Source of the DNA: Apus apus
Taxonomy: Eukaryota > Chordata > Aves > Apodiformes > Apodidae
Reading direction: 5' to 3'
Assembly: GCF_020740795.1 (NCBI RefSeq)
Contig: NC_067304.1
Coordinates: 3,028,056 to 3,092,055, forward strand
DNA: 64,000 bases
This document shows, in pieces, positions 35,176 to 46,890 of this stretch (position 1 is the first letter of the stretch; every line of letters starts with the position of its first letter). The position numbers and the translations under genes were made by a program. Under the pieces are notes generated by a model, which saw only the letters and a program-made list of their open reading frames with translations, searched no databases and was not told the origin of the DNA.

Positions 35176-36898
35176 CTTAGGACTTTCCAAGCCAAGCTTA
35201 GATTTGTTGCCTTAAGGACGTGGGAGGAAATCTCCAGCAGGAAAAAGCTCTTGTTGAGGCTGTAGCTGTACCTGGGTCAGGGGGTCCCTGTGGCACTGGG
35301 GAGAGTAGCTATGGAGCCAGGCACAGCTCACAGCTCCTGCTTCCTGGGTAGGAAGGTGGTGAGGGGACCCCCCCCTCCCAGTTTTCCTGAGGATGGACAT
35401 TGGTGCCTGGCTTTTGTCTTATCTCTGCTGCTCCCTGCTTTGAAGCAGCAGAAGCCTGCTTCGTGCCTGTCCCTGCTGTCAGGCTGCTCAGAGCAGCCTT
35501 TCCAATTAGTCTCCTCGTCTGGCTCCAGGAGCCTCAAAGGGCTTCGTGATTTCCTCATCGACCTCTGGTTGTGTTATGTCTCTCAGCCCGATAGGTTTTG
35601 GGACAAGAGAGGCTCTAGATTGCTTATTATAGATATAAATGCCATGTTGTGAATTTCTTTTTGAGGGGAGGGTGCTGGATACCCTGGACTACCCTGTCTG
35701 TGCTGAGGAAACACCCCAGGCTGTGGCAGGGCTGGCTTTGGGCTACCAAGGGCTGCAGATCCTGTGGCCTGATGCTGTTGGCACTACCAGGTCACCCCTG
35801 AGTGCAGGGAATGGCAGCCACGGGCTGGAGCCATGAATCCCCAGCAAACACAGACCAACCTGTTCCATGTCAAGTCGTTAATAAAAGTGGACTAAGAGAT
35901 TAGGATGCTCGTCTGCCTTGCAGGGAGTGACTTCATCCATCTCAGCTTGCATGTGCTCCCAGGGCCTTGCTAATCTCCAGACAAGGTCCAGCATGGTCTG
36001 CTTGTCAGTGGAAACCTTTCTTTCTCCCAGCAAAGGGAGCTGGAGCACTGCAAACCCTCCTTGGGCTTCATGTAGCTCCCCACTGACACAACTCTTGGGC
36101 CTTCATCCCTTTTCCAGGCTCTTACACTGGCCCTTTATGTGCCAGTGACCCCATGGTTTGAGGATCCTGGCTGATATCTCCTGTATGAGCCCATGGCTGA
36201 TGTGGAGACCCTGGAATCTTGTCCTGGACAGCATTAGAAGATACCTTGAGTGCTGCAGGGACGGCAATGGTCATTGAGAAGGCCTTTGAGAACAACCAGA
36301 GTGTTACCACCTGCCATACTGAGTTTCAGTGTTGGAAGAGATTTAGGAGCATCTGAAAATCTTATCCTCTGGCTCTTCCTTAAGCACAAAATAGTTGTAG
36401 AAGGATTGGAGCAGCTTTGGCAAGAGATTATTCGATTCCTGCCTTTTCTTTCTTCCTCTCTGCTTGTTTTCACCTCCTATAAACATTCATCTAGAAATTC
36501 CCCTTGGCCAAGGTTGGATTGATGGCTCTGGGACAATCAGTTGTATTTTGCTGCTGTTAGTAGTTTTAAAGGCAGTGAAGTTGGGTCCTTGAAGTGCTGT
36601 CAGTAATCATTTTTATGGTGGTCAGATTGCTCATTAGCACACTTGTTTTCAGATATTTAAGCTAGAAAGGGATCTATAGTCCTTGCATTTTTAACTTGAT
36701 AACCACTCAATAGAACAAATAGAGTTGGAAATTAGAGCAGAGCTGGACTGGAAAAAAAAATAGTCCTTAACACTCACCTTTTACCCTAAGGGGCTATGGA
36801 GACAAGTGCTGTGAGAACACAGCTTGAGGGAACACATATATTTCCAGCCTACAGAGAGGCAGTAAGAGCTCAGGTTTACAACAGTGATTAACCTGGAG
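35176..36898. other. Intergenic, nothing recognised
   Basis: The composition is mixed with AT-rich patches at 35620-35650 (TTGCTTATTATAGATATAAA) and 36530-36760. No gene, RNA gene or transposon is recognised before the CR1 at 36899. Confidence 0.5.
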
Positions 36899-37215
36899 GA
36901 TCATAGAATCACAGAATCATTAAGGCTGGAAAATACCAAGGTTGAGTCCAACCATAATCCAACTACCACCACCACTAAACTACATCCTGAAGCACCACAT
37001 CTCGATGCTTCTTGAACACCTCCAGGGATGGTGACCCCACCACCTCCCTGGGCAGCCCATTCCAATGCCTCACCACTCTTTCAGTCAAGAAATTTTTCCT
37101 GATATCCAGCCTAAACCTTCCCTGGCACAACTTAAACCCATTTCCTCTTGTTATATCACAACTTACCTGAGAGAAGAGACCAACACTGGCATCTCTACAA
37201 ACTCCTGTCAGAAGC
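36899..37215 (-). mobile_element. CR1 LINE 3' fragment of a different, older subfamily
   Basis: The + strand begins ATCATAGAATCACAGAATCA, which is the reverse complement of the CR1 terminal repeats. It continues TTAAGGCTGGAAAATACCAA, TCTCGATGCTTCTTGAACAC, CCACCTCCCTGGGCAGCCCA, AAGAAATTTTTCCTGATATC and CCATTTCCTCTTGTTATATC. This is the CR1 type with the TTGAACACCTCCAGGGATGG segment, clearly different from the GTTGGATGGGGCTTGGAG type that makes up most copies here. The boundary near 37215 is uncertain. Confidence 0.92.
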
Positions 37216-38434
37216 TGGATGGTCAGGACCTGGAGGTAGCCCTAAAGCAGGAGTGTTGAAAACTTCTGCTCTGAGTCTGGGAGAAGATGAAGGGCTCGAT
37301 TCATTTTCAGGTCACATACCAAAAGAAACAGCTCAAGAGGTCTTAAATGCTGGTTCCCAGAACTTAGAAGCAACAGGCAGGAAAGCAAATCAGAAGATGT
37401 GGTGCAGGAGTGGCTTTCCCTCAAGACAGGGACCTCAGGGGCAGGTTGGAAAGTGCTGCATGTCCTGGTGTGCAGTGTGGAAGATGGATGAAGCAGTATT
37501 TCCCCCACCACACCTTCAGTTCAGGCATTAAAACAGTAAAGGGCTGGGGGTTGTGTTGGGAGTCAGGTTTTTTTTTTCATTTTTGGTCAAGCATTTAGTG
37601 ATCCTGTTGCAGGGAAGGTGCTGTGCAGCTGCAAGCTTGTTAGAAGATCATTATCATTATTTACCTGCTGTGTCTGTCTGTGTCTAAATAGCATTAACTG
37701 TCAGCCTATTTATCTGTGTTCCCCTCTTACCACTAGAGTGGCAAAACACCAGCTTGCCCAGTCTCCCAGCCACTCTGTGCCTGCTCCCTCCTTGCTTCCC
37801 ATGCCCATCATCACTGGTCATACTGGGCTTTGTCTTATGGGAGCTTGAGGGGCATGAAGCCAGACTGTGCCCTGGGTCCAATCCATCCTGTGCTGCAGGA
37901 GAAAATGCAGAATATAGATGTATGGGTTTTTTTAAAGCCTTGAAACTGGAGAGTGACCAGGCTCTGCCTGTCCCTCTGTGGCCCCCCGGCAGCCTTTGCT
38001 CAGTGCTGCTCTGGGTTGTGTTGTGCTCGTGTTGCTCAGAGAAGATAATTAATATGAGGAAGGTAAAAATTTTGTCTTGCACTTTTTACAGCTTCTAACC
38101 CTATTAGTCAGGCCATTTGGAGTCCAGGGAGGGTTGTTTCTTGCTGGAATAGATTGCAAATGGATTGAGTTCCATTACATTGTTAATTAAAAGGAATAGG
38201 GAAAAAAAAGGGGGGGGCTGGGGGGAGGAGGAGGAGGAGAAGCAATGGAGTTGTCTGAAACTTTGGAAGGAAAATTAAAGCTTCTTGGGTTTTTTCCACT
38301 GAGCTGTTCATGTGCATTCCCTGGGTGCTTTGTCCACCACGGATTTTATGCTCTTGAGCATCACAAGTGCTTGCCCATCCCACTGCCCCCCACCTGGGGA
38401 GCCCCCAGTGTCCTGGCTGAAGAGTAGGGGGGGG
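37216..38434. other. Intergenic, nothing recognised
   Basis: The sequence is mixed. AT-rich 38035-38200 (GATAATTAATATGAGG, CATTGTTAATTAAAAGG) is followed by G8 and GGA repeats (38208-38240). There is no gene evidence. Confidence 0.5.
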
Positions 38435-38560
38435 CGGCAGGGCTGGGCAGGGCTGGGCAGGGGGGTCGGCAGGGCTGGGCAGGGGGGTCGGCAGGGCTGG
38501 GCAGGGGGGTCGGCAGGGCTGAGCAGGGGGGGCGGCAGGGCTGAGCAGGGGGGATCGGCA
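38435..38560 (+). repeat. 22-bp G-rich minisatellite with G-quadruplex potential
   Basis: Units of CGGCAGGGCTGGGCAGGGGGG plus one base start at 38435, 38467, 38489, 38511, 38533 and 38556. The first is lengthened by an extra GGCTGGGCAG. Each unit supplies GGG runs at short spacing, so several overlapping G-quadruplexes are possible on this strand. It directly borders the CpG-rich block that follows. Confidence 0.92.
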
Positions 38561-39620
38561 GCGCCGCAGAGAAGCAGCTCCTGGAGAGCTCATTCCCGCA
38601 GCCGGGATGCCCGGGGGGCTATGAGGGACCCGTGTCTCCCCCTCCTCGTACATCAAGGCATCTCTGTTAGACTTCCCTGCGCCCAAAGCGCTCAGCAAAC
38701 TGGCTCAGTTGGTAGGGCGGTCCTGCCGCCTGTGATGTGCCAGACGCGGCGTGTCTAAGAAGCCGGGCTGGTTCTTATCAGCCGTTCGCACTGTCTCAGA
38801 ACCCTTCTGCTAAGTGTCTTTTGTCCCCTAATAAACTGATAAGCCCCTGGTAATCCGTGATGCCTGATAGGCAGGGCAGCCCTGCTCTCCCTCCTGCGCA
38901 GATAAGGCAGCTCCTCGCCAGCGGGGGATGCGGCACCGCCGGGAACGGGGGGGATTTGGGGAGTGTGTGGCCTGATCCAGCGCATCCCTGGCTTGTGCTC
39001 GCAGAAGGGATGGGACTCGACCAGAGGGAGATGAGGGTGGACTTGTCCAGCCCTTATTTTAGCCCAACGCGGGGGTTTTGCACCGCTGGGACAGGTGGGT
39101 TTGTGTCCCGGGTCTGTCCCGCACGGCACCGGCACAACTCGCCTTCCCAGAGCTGCTGCCGGCTCCGCTGGGAGCCAGGGCACAGTCCTGCCCGGTGCCA
39201 GCGCCGCAGCGGCTTCGGGGAGGGTAATTGAAAAGAAATCGAAGGAGGGAGGGAGCGAGGGAGGAAAAATAAAGCGCGTTTGCTCCTCTCCCGTGGCTGC
39301 GGCAGCGCTGCTCTGCTCGCCGCTGCCCGGAGACGGGCAGGAGGGAGCTGCGGAGCTGCTGAGGGGTGGGTGTCTGAGCTCTGCCCTGTGCGTCCGAGCC
39401 GCTGCGGAACAAACGGCTCCTGGCCCAGAACTGGTGGCAAAACCGGCTCCGGTCTCCCTGCACGCAGAGCCAGCGTGGCACAGGGGGCTGAAATGCCGCG
39501 TTGCTTCTCCTCGGGCAACCCATCCTGGCTTCCCAGGGGCAGCGTGTGGCTACCGGGCTGGCCCAGGTCGTTGGAGGGTGCGGTGGGGGAAGCACCCCAG
39601 CTCAGGCAAGGGACCACCGT
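38561..39620. promoter_or_regulatory. CpG island-like block, candidate unannotated promoter
   Basis: CpGs are dense throughout and peak at 39060-39520, where I count about 38 in 460 bp at roughly 64% GC, an observed/expected ratio near 0.8. Examples are GCCAGCGCCGCAGCGGCTTC, ATAAAGCGCGTTTGC, CTCGCCGCTGCCCGGAGACG and GTCCGAGCCGCTGCGG. The flanks have few CpGs. In birds such islands usually mark promoters. Which strand would be transcribed is unclear: AGG|GTAATT at 39218 could be a + strand donor, and no TATA box or coding exon is evident. The block could also be a CpG-bearing enhancer or an island of an unlinked non-coding RNA. Confidence 0.5.
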
Positions 39621-40774
39621 GCCTCTTCTAGCCACACGTGCACACATCAGCATCATTTTACCTGCCACATGACAGGGAGGGAAGGGAAGGAGGGTTTCAT
39701 TTCACGTTGTTACCATCTTGCTGGTGTTCTCCTGGGAGGCGGCTGATCTTTGGCCTGTTGTAGTCACAACCCTTGTTTAGCAGGATCTGGGCTTGTTCTC
39801 CTTGTTTCTTACAGAGGAAAACAACTCATTAGCACAAGGTATGCTGAAGCCCTGGAGACTCTCCTATTCTCCTGCTTTTATTTATTTTTTTTTTGCACAG
39901 TGCAAGGATGGAGTGTCTTTCTCCTGGCACCCAGCAACATTATGGGCTCACCTCTGTGTCCTCCCTCTCCTCTGCTCGTGTGTTTCTGGGTTAAAGCTGG
40001 CTGCTCCCTCTCTTTGACACAGGGTTTTGAGCTTGGGGGCACATCATCAAAAGTAGGATCAATTTTCCCCCTGCCTTCTGTCCCTAATTGTGTGCATTTA
40101 TGTATCTGTTTGCTGCTGCTGCTGCAGCGAGTGGGCTCAGCCCAGCAACCTGCTGTGTGGGGATTGGAAATGAAGTACCAAGAAGCTGCTGACAGCCTGT
40201 CTGCGAAGGCTTGATCAATCCGTATGTAATAGAAAAATGGCTCCTAAAGGGAAGCAAAAGATTTGATTAAAAAGTAAGACAGTAGCTGGGTGGAGGGGGC
40301 ATCTCTTGGAGGCAGCTGAATCCTCAGGTAGTTACAGAGAGGGGTTTGGGCTTGAGAGCAAAGTGAGGAGGAATCACCCACACCCTTGGGCTGAGGGGCA
40401 GCATTGCACATCACTGAGGTTGTTGTGGGTTTTTCTGATGGGGTAGGAGAGGTGAAACTGTGGAGGGGCTGTTGGGCAGAGCCAGGAGTGGGTCTGCACC
40501 CCAACAGAGCAGTGCTGCCTGGGCTGGGCCCTGGGAGCAGGACCTGAGCATTTCAACTGGGAAGCACCAAACCTAAGGCCTGAGTCCTTGAGGAAGAGAC
40601 CAGTTGTACCCAGATTGCAAACCTTGGTGTCTTGAGTTGGTGTTGAGAGACTGGTGGTGGGTCCCTGCTCCTGTCTCTTGGGGATGGAGCTGTGCTGGGC
40701 TCCTCCTGCTGCAGGCAGAGGCAGGGTGCAGGCAGCCCTGTGCCTGCCCCCTGGCATTTGATGTGGGCAAACAG
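39621..40774. other. Intergenic, nothing recognised
   Basis: CpG density falls off at once. There is a T-rich run near 39880-39893. An AT-rich patch at 40210-40275 (CTTGATCAATCCGTATGTAA) may be part of a conserved element. No gene is recognised. Confidence 0.5.
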
Positions 40775-40985
40775 GTACTAAATAATCGGCAGCCTATTGA
40801 TCCAAGGTCACCCATGCCAAGGTGTGATCGATAGAAACGGACAGCTGAGTGGTTCTGTAATAAAGTGTCTTCACCTTAGTGGATTTGGGAGAGAGTGAGG
40901 GTATGGGAGATTAAATCCTGCTGCCATCGACAGCTCATCAAGCAAAAGATATATTAGTGAAGAAAAATTATGCATCCTGAGCCCT
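40775..40985. promoter_or_regulatory. Candidate conserved non-coding element
   Basis: This is a repeat-free AT-rich island in GC-rich DNA. It contains ACTAAATAATCGGC, CCTATTGATCCAAGG, the nuclear-receptor half-site CAAGGTCA (40803-40810), GTGATCGATAG, GGGAGATTAAATCC and AAATTATGCATCC. Function is inferred only from composition and motif content. Confidence 0.3.
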
Positions 40986-43900
40986 GGTGGAAGGAATCGA
41001 GCTGCTGGGAACTGGTTTTGCACTTTGGGGGAAAGTCAGCCTGGAGAGCAGCTCTGTTGTATCCCAGGACTGGCTGGTGGGGAGCTTCCCAAGCAGTGGT
41101 ACAGCCTTCGAGGGCTTTGAAGGGATTAGGGAATCAGCAGGGGAATTTGCCAGGGCTGCTGCTGCATCCCAGCGTGAGGCTGCTAGCCAAAGGGCTCGCG
41201 TGGATCTGGCTGTGCCACCCTGGGATCTGGCCCATTGCTGCGTGTGGAGGGAGGGGAAGGGAGGAAAGATGGCAAGATGTGGTGGGATCAGGCTGCTGTT
41301 GTCTGCAGCAGAGAAATGAAAGGAGTGGGGTTAGCTCCAGCATCTCCAGGCTGCCCTGTCCAGCTCTTCCCTGCCACCCGTGCAACTTTGCGGTGGGAAG
41401 GAGAGAAGGTGAATACCACTGGAAAAAAAAGGCCAGGCCTGGGGTGACAGCAGCCCCTTGACGTCTCCTCCACCTGTTTTTCCAGACAAACTTTCTGCTT
41501 GTGATCCAGACGTCCCTTTATTGAGCTCTATTTCCTCCAGTCTAACTACAGAAAGAACTTGGCAGCAAAGGCTCTGGCAGGCAGCGTGGAACGGCAGCGG
41601 CCGCTGCCGGGACCCCGGGGGTTTGATTGCCCTGCCAAACACCTACATCATCCTGACATGTACATAATTACATATCGGACCGGGGAGGATGAAGCGCCCG
41701 GCACCTCCTCAATGCGTCAACATGATTTGAGAGGTTTGGGTTTGCCTGGACTTCTCAGGCATTAGGTTTTTAGACTCCAAGCACACGGGCATCCGGAGGA
41801 TCAATAGCTGCACACCTGAAAGCAGCTGGCTGGAGAGTGAGGGGCTGGGGCACTGGGTGTTCAAGGAGGAGGACTAAGTTGATGGATGAGTTGGGTTTGG
41901 GGCTAGTCACTCTTGCTTCTTGCTGGGAAGAGGAAATCTGGTGGGCAGACTGTGTCTCAGCATCCCCATCCCACGTCAGCAGGCACGAGCTGCCTGGGGA
42001 GGCTCCGTGATCTTCGTTATCCAGCAGAGCATCTCCCAGATCCACCTGTAATCCCATGTCTGGGATCCAGACACGCCAGCTCATGCCAACAGCAAATAGC
42101 TGTTGGGAAGAGAAGCCAGTATCTGCTGGCTGAGCTGCCTCCATTGCTGGCCCTGGGAGAATTGGATCAGGGGGGAGACAGTGCCCGTTGTCCTGTTTTT
42201 GGCCTGGGATTGGACAATGTGGGAGAGCAGATGGAGGTGTGACTTTGGGCCCTTGTTATGGGGTCTTGCTGGAGCTGTGTGGGATGGAGCTGCCCTGCTT
42301 TGGGCAATGCTGTCCTTGGAAAACAGGGAGAACTGCAGGTGATTCGTGTTTTTGTGGCTGGGTGGGAGAAGAACAAAGAAAACTGATAAAAAAAATTGAG
42401 ATTCTCCCTGAGTTCTCTTGCAGTAGGTTTTGGGAATAACTGATTTGAGCTTTTTTTATGAAGAGCTGAGGTTTCTGGAGTTTTCATCCCCTCCAGCCCA
42501 AACTCACAGCATGAGGTACATGGGACTTTCTAATGACTGAGGAACAGTTTATTAAAATATCCATTGATTGCTCCTTAAACCTGCATGCTCTGGTTTAGGA
42601 CAGCCCTGTGCTCTCTCTTGCCCAGGGCAGCTTTCTCACAGTGGGTTCCTTTGGCCCCTTTCCCCTCTTTCAATTTTCTTACCCCGTGTCTCTCAGATGG
42701 GAAAAGAGCTGAACTTCTTTAGTGTCCTTCTCCATCCCCAGTGTCCCTCTCTGTCCTTGCCCATGTCTCCACACCAGGGCAGGTGTGCACAAGCACGAGC
42801 CCCTGTGTGCTGGCAGGTTGTCCAGCTCATATCTCTTTGTTGATGTGACAAATTAATTTCCTGGATGCAGAAGCTCTGCTTCAGCCTGGTGACTCTCCTG
42901 CCACATCTCACAAACCATCATCCCTGGATCAGCTGGCACTGGGACTGTCTGAGGGGGAGGTTTGTGACACCTGCCTGGGGCTCCCCCCTGTGCTCTGCCA
43001 GCCCCAATTACCCCGTCTGACTTAAAGGGAAAACACCTGCAAACAAATTGAATGTTTCTAAGTGCAAATTGGTTTTTTGATTGCTTGAGATTTAAAATGG
43101 CAGTACTGCAAAATCACATTATTTTTAGGATAGATGTCTTTGGAATATAGATTTCTCTTTGTTTTGGGGTTCTCTTGGACGAGTGTGTTGTGTGGGGAGG
43201 GCAAGGGAGCTGGGGAGAGGCACGTGGCTTGGGTTGTCTGGGAACACCAAGTGAAAGGCAGGAGGTTTTGGGCTTTGGATGGTACATTGTACAAGGAAGG
43301 CAGGTCCTGGGAGGCTGGTTGCATTGGGATGTCTTGGATTGTTGTCTGGAAACAGCTGGTGGATGAATTCTCACACTTGCATTGTTGCTCTCATCCACTT
43401 CCAGCCTGATGCTACATTGCAGGGAAGGCAGGAAACACCCCGGTGCAAACCAAGCTGAGAAGTGCCCATGCACAGTGTCTCTCCTACTTGGGGAGGGGAG
43501 GAGAGGATCCTCTGCTCTCCAGGGGGGTGACCTTGGACCTGATAGATGTAAACTGATGGATGCCAACACTGCGGCTCCTGGCGAGGCTCTGAGCAGAGCT
43601 CAGCACGGCTCCAAACTTCCCCTTCTCCTCCCTGTGCTCTCTGCAGTCTTCATTTCCACTAAATCACCTCCATCAGTCTGGCTCAGCGGTAGCAGAACCT
43701 CACTGGGAGCAGAATGGTTGATCTTCTCTGACATTCACCGCCACTCGTGCCAGGGCGAGCGCCTGTTTAATGCACTTGTTGCTCTGCCATCCGTCAGTCA
43801 CCATCAGTGTTGGAGCAGGGATCTGTCACCCGAGGGCTGGGCACAGGGACATGTGTGTGGGTCCTTGGATGGGCCTGGGAAACGATGTGCAACCTCTGGA

Positions 43901-45959
43901 ATTTTTTGGGAGGGCTGATTGTGTCTAACCACCGCTCGGGTCCCCTGACACTAACCTGGCGTGGGTGCAGGAAGCTCATTTATTTCTTTGCAGCTGATTT
44001 ATTTGCTGTCTCAGCTGCTCTGCTGCTGGTCCCCCCCCCCCCAGCAAGCCCATCCCCTTCCTCTTTTGGGGAGCAGGAGGCTTCTGCTGAGTTTTCAAGC
44101 AGTGAAAGTTTGAGTGCTTTTGTGGCAGTTTACATCCCCAACAGCCCGTGTAACAGCAGCCATCAACAACCAAAAAAGCCCAGCAGCAAAACAAATGAAG
44201 ACAAAGTAGCCTCGGTTTTCACTTCTTGCCCTTTGCAAGAAATGATATGAATACACCTGTGAGCTTGTGTGCAACAGCAGAGATCAAATGCCAGGGATGC
44301 CTCGCTGGGGTGGGGGTGGCTTGCAGATGTTTGAGCTGGCTTTTCCTGCAAAGAGTCAGCACTTGGGTAGATTTGTCAGCAAAGATATGAGAAGGCACCA
44401 ACTTTGTTGTGGCTCTTTTCTCTTTTTTTTTGTGGTGACATTTTGTGTGGCTCCCGTGGGTGCTGGTGTGAAATAGATGAGACCTGATGGTTCCCACTGG
44501 TTGTAACTCCACAGGTGGGGGGATGCTGCTGAACTTAGAAACTCCCAGTTAAAGCCCAGTGTTTCCAGCAGCACTGATCACACCCCAGTGCAGATCCTGG
44601 CTGTGCTCCCTGGGATGGGGAACAGGCTGGTGTGGGTGAAGGGGTTGGCAGTGGGACAAGCTGCAGATGGGCAGATCCGAGCAGGGTCCTGCTGTCAAAG
44701 GAGGTGTTGCAGCCCTGTGTGACAGGTAAAAGTCCTGTGCCTTCTCCTCCTGGCCTCAACATGGAAAGTGTTTCAGATGCTCATTTTCCCCTTGCACAGT
44801 GCTCCTCATCCATGACAGCTTAATTAAGAGTGCAGAAGTTCATTAAATACTGATTGCCCCCAAACTTACAACAGTGCTGGCCTTGTCTCCCTGGGTTCCC
44901 AGAGCAGCCCTGTTCCCTAGGGATTGCTCTGGTTGCTGCCCAAGGATGGTGGGAAGCTCTTGGGTGACAGGCTGGGGAAGTCCTGCAGTTTGGGAGCCAA
45001 CAAGCTCTTCCCTTTCTCCTCTGACCCTCACCAGTTTCATTCTGACCACCATGCATCTCAGATGCCTTGTGAGCAAAATTTTCCTCCCCTCTGCTGCAGT
45101 GACACCAGCTGCTCCAGCCCCATGGGAGCTGCTCTGAAAGCAGTGGGGAGCATCACTGGGCCAGCTGCCAGGCCTGCAGGGCAAGCTCCAGGTCTGGCAT
45201 GTGGCTTTTGGGGCAGGAGCAGGTGTTTTCTGCCCTTGCAGATGTTTCAAGCAAATCTCTAATGCTCACATCTGGGCTTTTGAACCTCGGAGGTTGTTCT
45301 TAGTCACTGACACCTTGGACATGAGGCTGGTTTGGGAACAAAGTAATGAGTGTTTCTGCTTGGTTTTGAGGTCTTGGGGTTTGATCCTCTTTGAGGTTCT
45401 CCTTTGCTCCCTAGTCCTGAGGGATGAGCTCCCCACCTCTTTCCAAATGCAAGCTGAGACCCTTGTCTGAGGTTTCCCAGGTCAGTTGAGCCAATGTGGA
45501 ATTGCTGGCAGTGGCACAGGCTGGCACGGGGATGCTTTCATGACTTTATGGGTGCTGAGTGCGTGTGTGTGGGCATTGCAAGGGGATAAAAGTGGGAGGA
45601 GAACATTTCCAGGAGCGAGGAAACAATCACCAGCCTGAGCAGGGGGAGGTGGTTGGTTCCAGCCAGGCAGAGGGGGGCTGCTGGAACAAGTGCTCGTGGC
45701 TGATTCCCTAAACCCTTGAACACGAGGATTTATAAGGGAAAGGCTGCCAGAACAGGAGCCTAGCAGGGTGAATGGAGCTGCTCTAATGGATATTAAGTGA
45801 TTTGTGAGCCCGCTGCTTGCAAACACAGCTGTAAATAGAACAAGAGGAGGGGGGAACAGATGAGAAGAGGCTCCGGCTCTTTAGCGGTGTGGTGTGAAAA
45901 ATGAGGAAAGGTTCTTGTGAAGGGCTCGGGCAGCCAGAGAAACAAAAGCCACGGCATCT
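40986..45959. other. Intergenic with several small islands
   Basis: At 41592-41609 there is a perfect 18-bp GC palindrome around a NotI-type GCGGCCGC, followed by CCCCGGGGG. An AT-rich island occupies 43010-43135 (ACAAATTGAATG, GTGCAAATTGG). A possible conserved stretch lies at 43660-43800 (CATTCACCGCCACTCGTGCC, CTGTTTAATGCAC). C-runs occur near 44031-44042. AT-rich 45775-45840 leads towards the block at 46 kb. I recognise no gene, RNA gene or transposon. Confidence 0.4.
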
Positions 45960-46160
45960 ATTTTCATATCTTTTATGTCTTCCTTGCACTTAATCTTGTT
46001 TAGCTCCGCAATTAAATTTTAAGGCGCAGAAGAGTGTTCGCTTACACACTTGGATTCTCCGCAGATTGAATTATTTAATAGAGTGTGGAGCGGCTCCATG
46101 ATCCCGGGGCTGGGGCACCAAATGCAGCCAAGCAGAAAATTAATAAACACTGCCTGCCGC
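45960..46160. promoter_or_regulatory. Candidate conserved non-coding element
   Basis: A repeat-free AT-rich block with retained CpGs: TTTTCATATCTTTTATGTC, CACTTAATCTTG, CGCAATTAAATTTTAAGGCG, GATTGAATTATTTAATAG and AAAATTAATAAACACTGCC. It is followed at once by a short CpG-bearing stretch (GCCGCCTCCGCGCCGCCCCC, about 46155-46177). The pattern resembles a developmental enhancer; no alignment could be made. Confidence 0.3.
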
Positions 46161-46871
46161 CTCCGCGCCGCCCCCGCTCCCCTCCTGCCAGCCAACCCCT
46201 CTCCACCCCCTTCTCCAGCCTTTCCTCCGGGCTTTCCTCCTCCCTTCCCTTCCCTCAGCTGCTCTTCCCCTCGGGTTTTGCCCCGTGTCTCTCCCAACCC
46301 TCTCAGTTGGGTCTTGGGGCTGCTCTTTCCCTGTGTCCCGTGGGCTGGGAGGTTTGTGTAGGGTGAGAGGCAGCCAGCCCGTGCTGCTGTGGGTGGGCAG
46401 GCTCAGATACCCCACAGGCTGGTTGAACCCTCCATGAAGGAGCTGAGATAATTCCAGCCCCATCAGCCACAGCTTCATCCTTGCTGGGAAAGCCCCTCCA
46501 CCGTGAGGACCTTCTGCAGTTGCATGCCTTGGCCTGGAATAAATTGCATTTCAAATGCTGTTGGCTTGCTTTCTCTTCTCCCTCGCTCCCCAGCCACCAA
46601 AGTTGTTCTTCTCTCCCTGCCTTTCTTTTTTTTGGTAACCTTTCCAGGCAGCAAATTGCAGGGGGCAATTCTGCCCTGTGCTGAAGGCAGCGTTAAGCCA
46701 GGCACAATTTCCGAGGAGGATGTTGCTCAGCAAACAGCAACACAAAAGCAGTCTATGAAATTCATCAAATTGCCTGTTGGATAAAGGCCCACGTTTACAA
46801 TGCACTTGGAGCCCTTACGAATTATCTGAAGAGAAATCAGTTTGTTATTTCATTCCCTTTTAAGTTCCTCC
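46161..46871. other. Intergenic, pyrimidine-rich then AT-rich
   Basis: Positions 46165-46300 form a long pyrimidine-rich stretch (CCCGCTCCCCTCC, TTTCCTCCTCCCTTCCC). From about 46700 the sequence turns AT-rich (ATGAAATTCATCAAATTGCC). No gene is recognised. Confidence 0.5.
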
Positions 46872-46890
46872 TTATTTATTTATTTATTTC
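46872..46890 (+). repeat. (TTTA)n simple repeat
   Basis: Four to five TTTA units within a longer AT-rich stretch (TTATTTATTTATTTATTTC). Confidence 0.88.

Noticed and set aside
38701..38781. tRNA-like A-box (TGGCTCAGTTGGTAG) near the CpG block
   Set aside because: No proper B-box (GGTTCRANNCC) follows at tRNA spacing; the nearest GGTTC is about 70 nt away and mismatched. Acceptor and anticodon stems do not pair. At most it could be a decayed SINE head.
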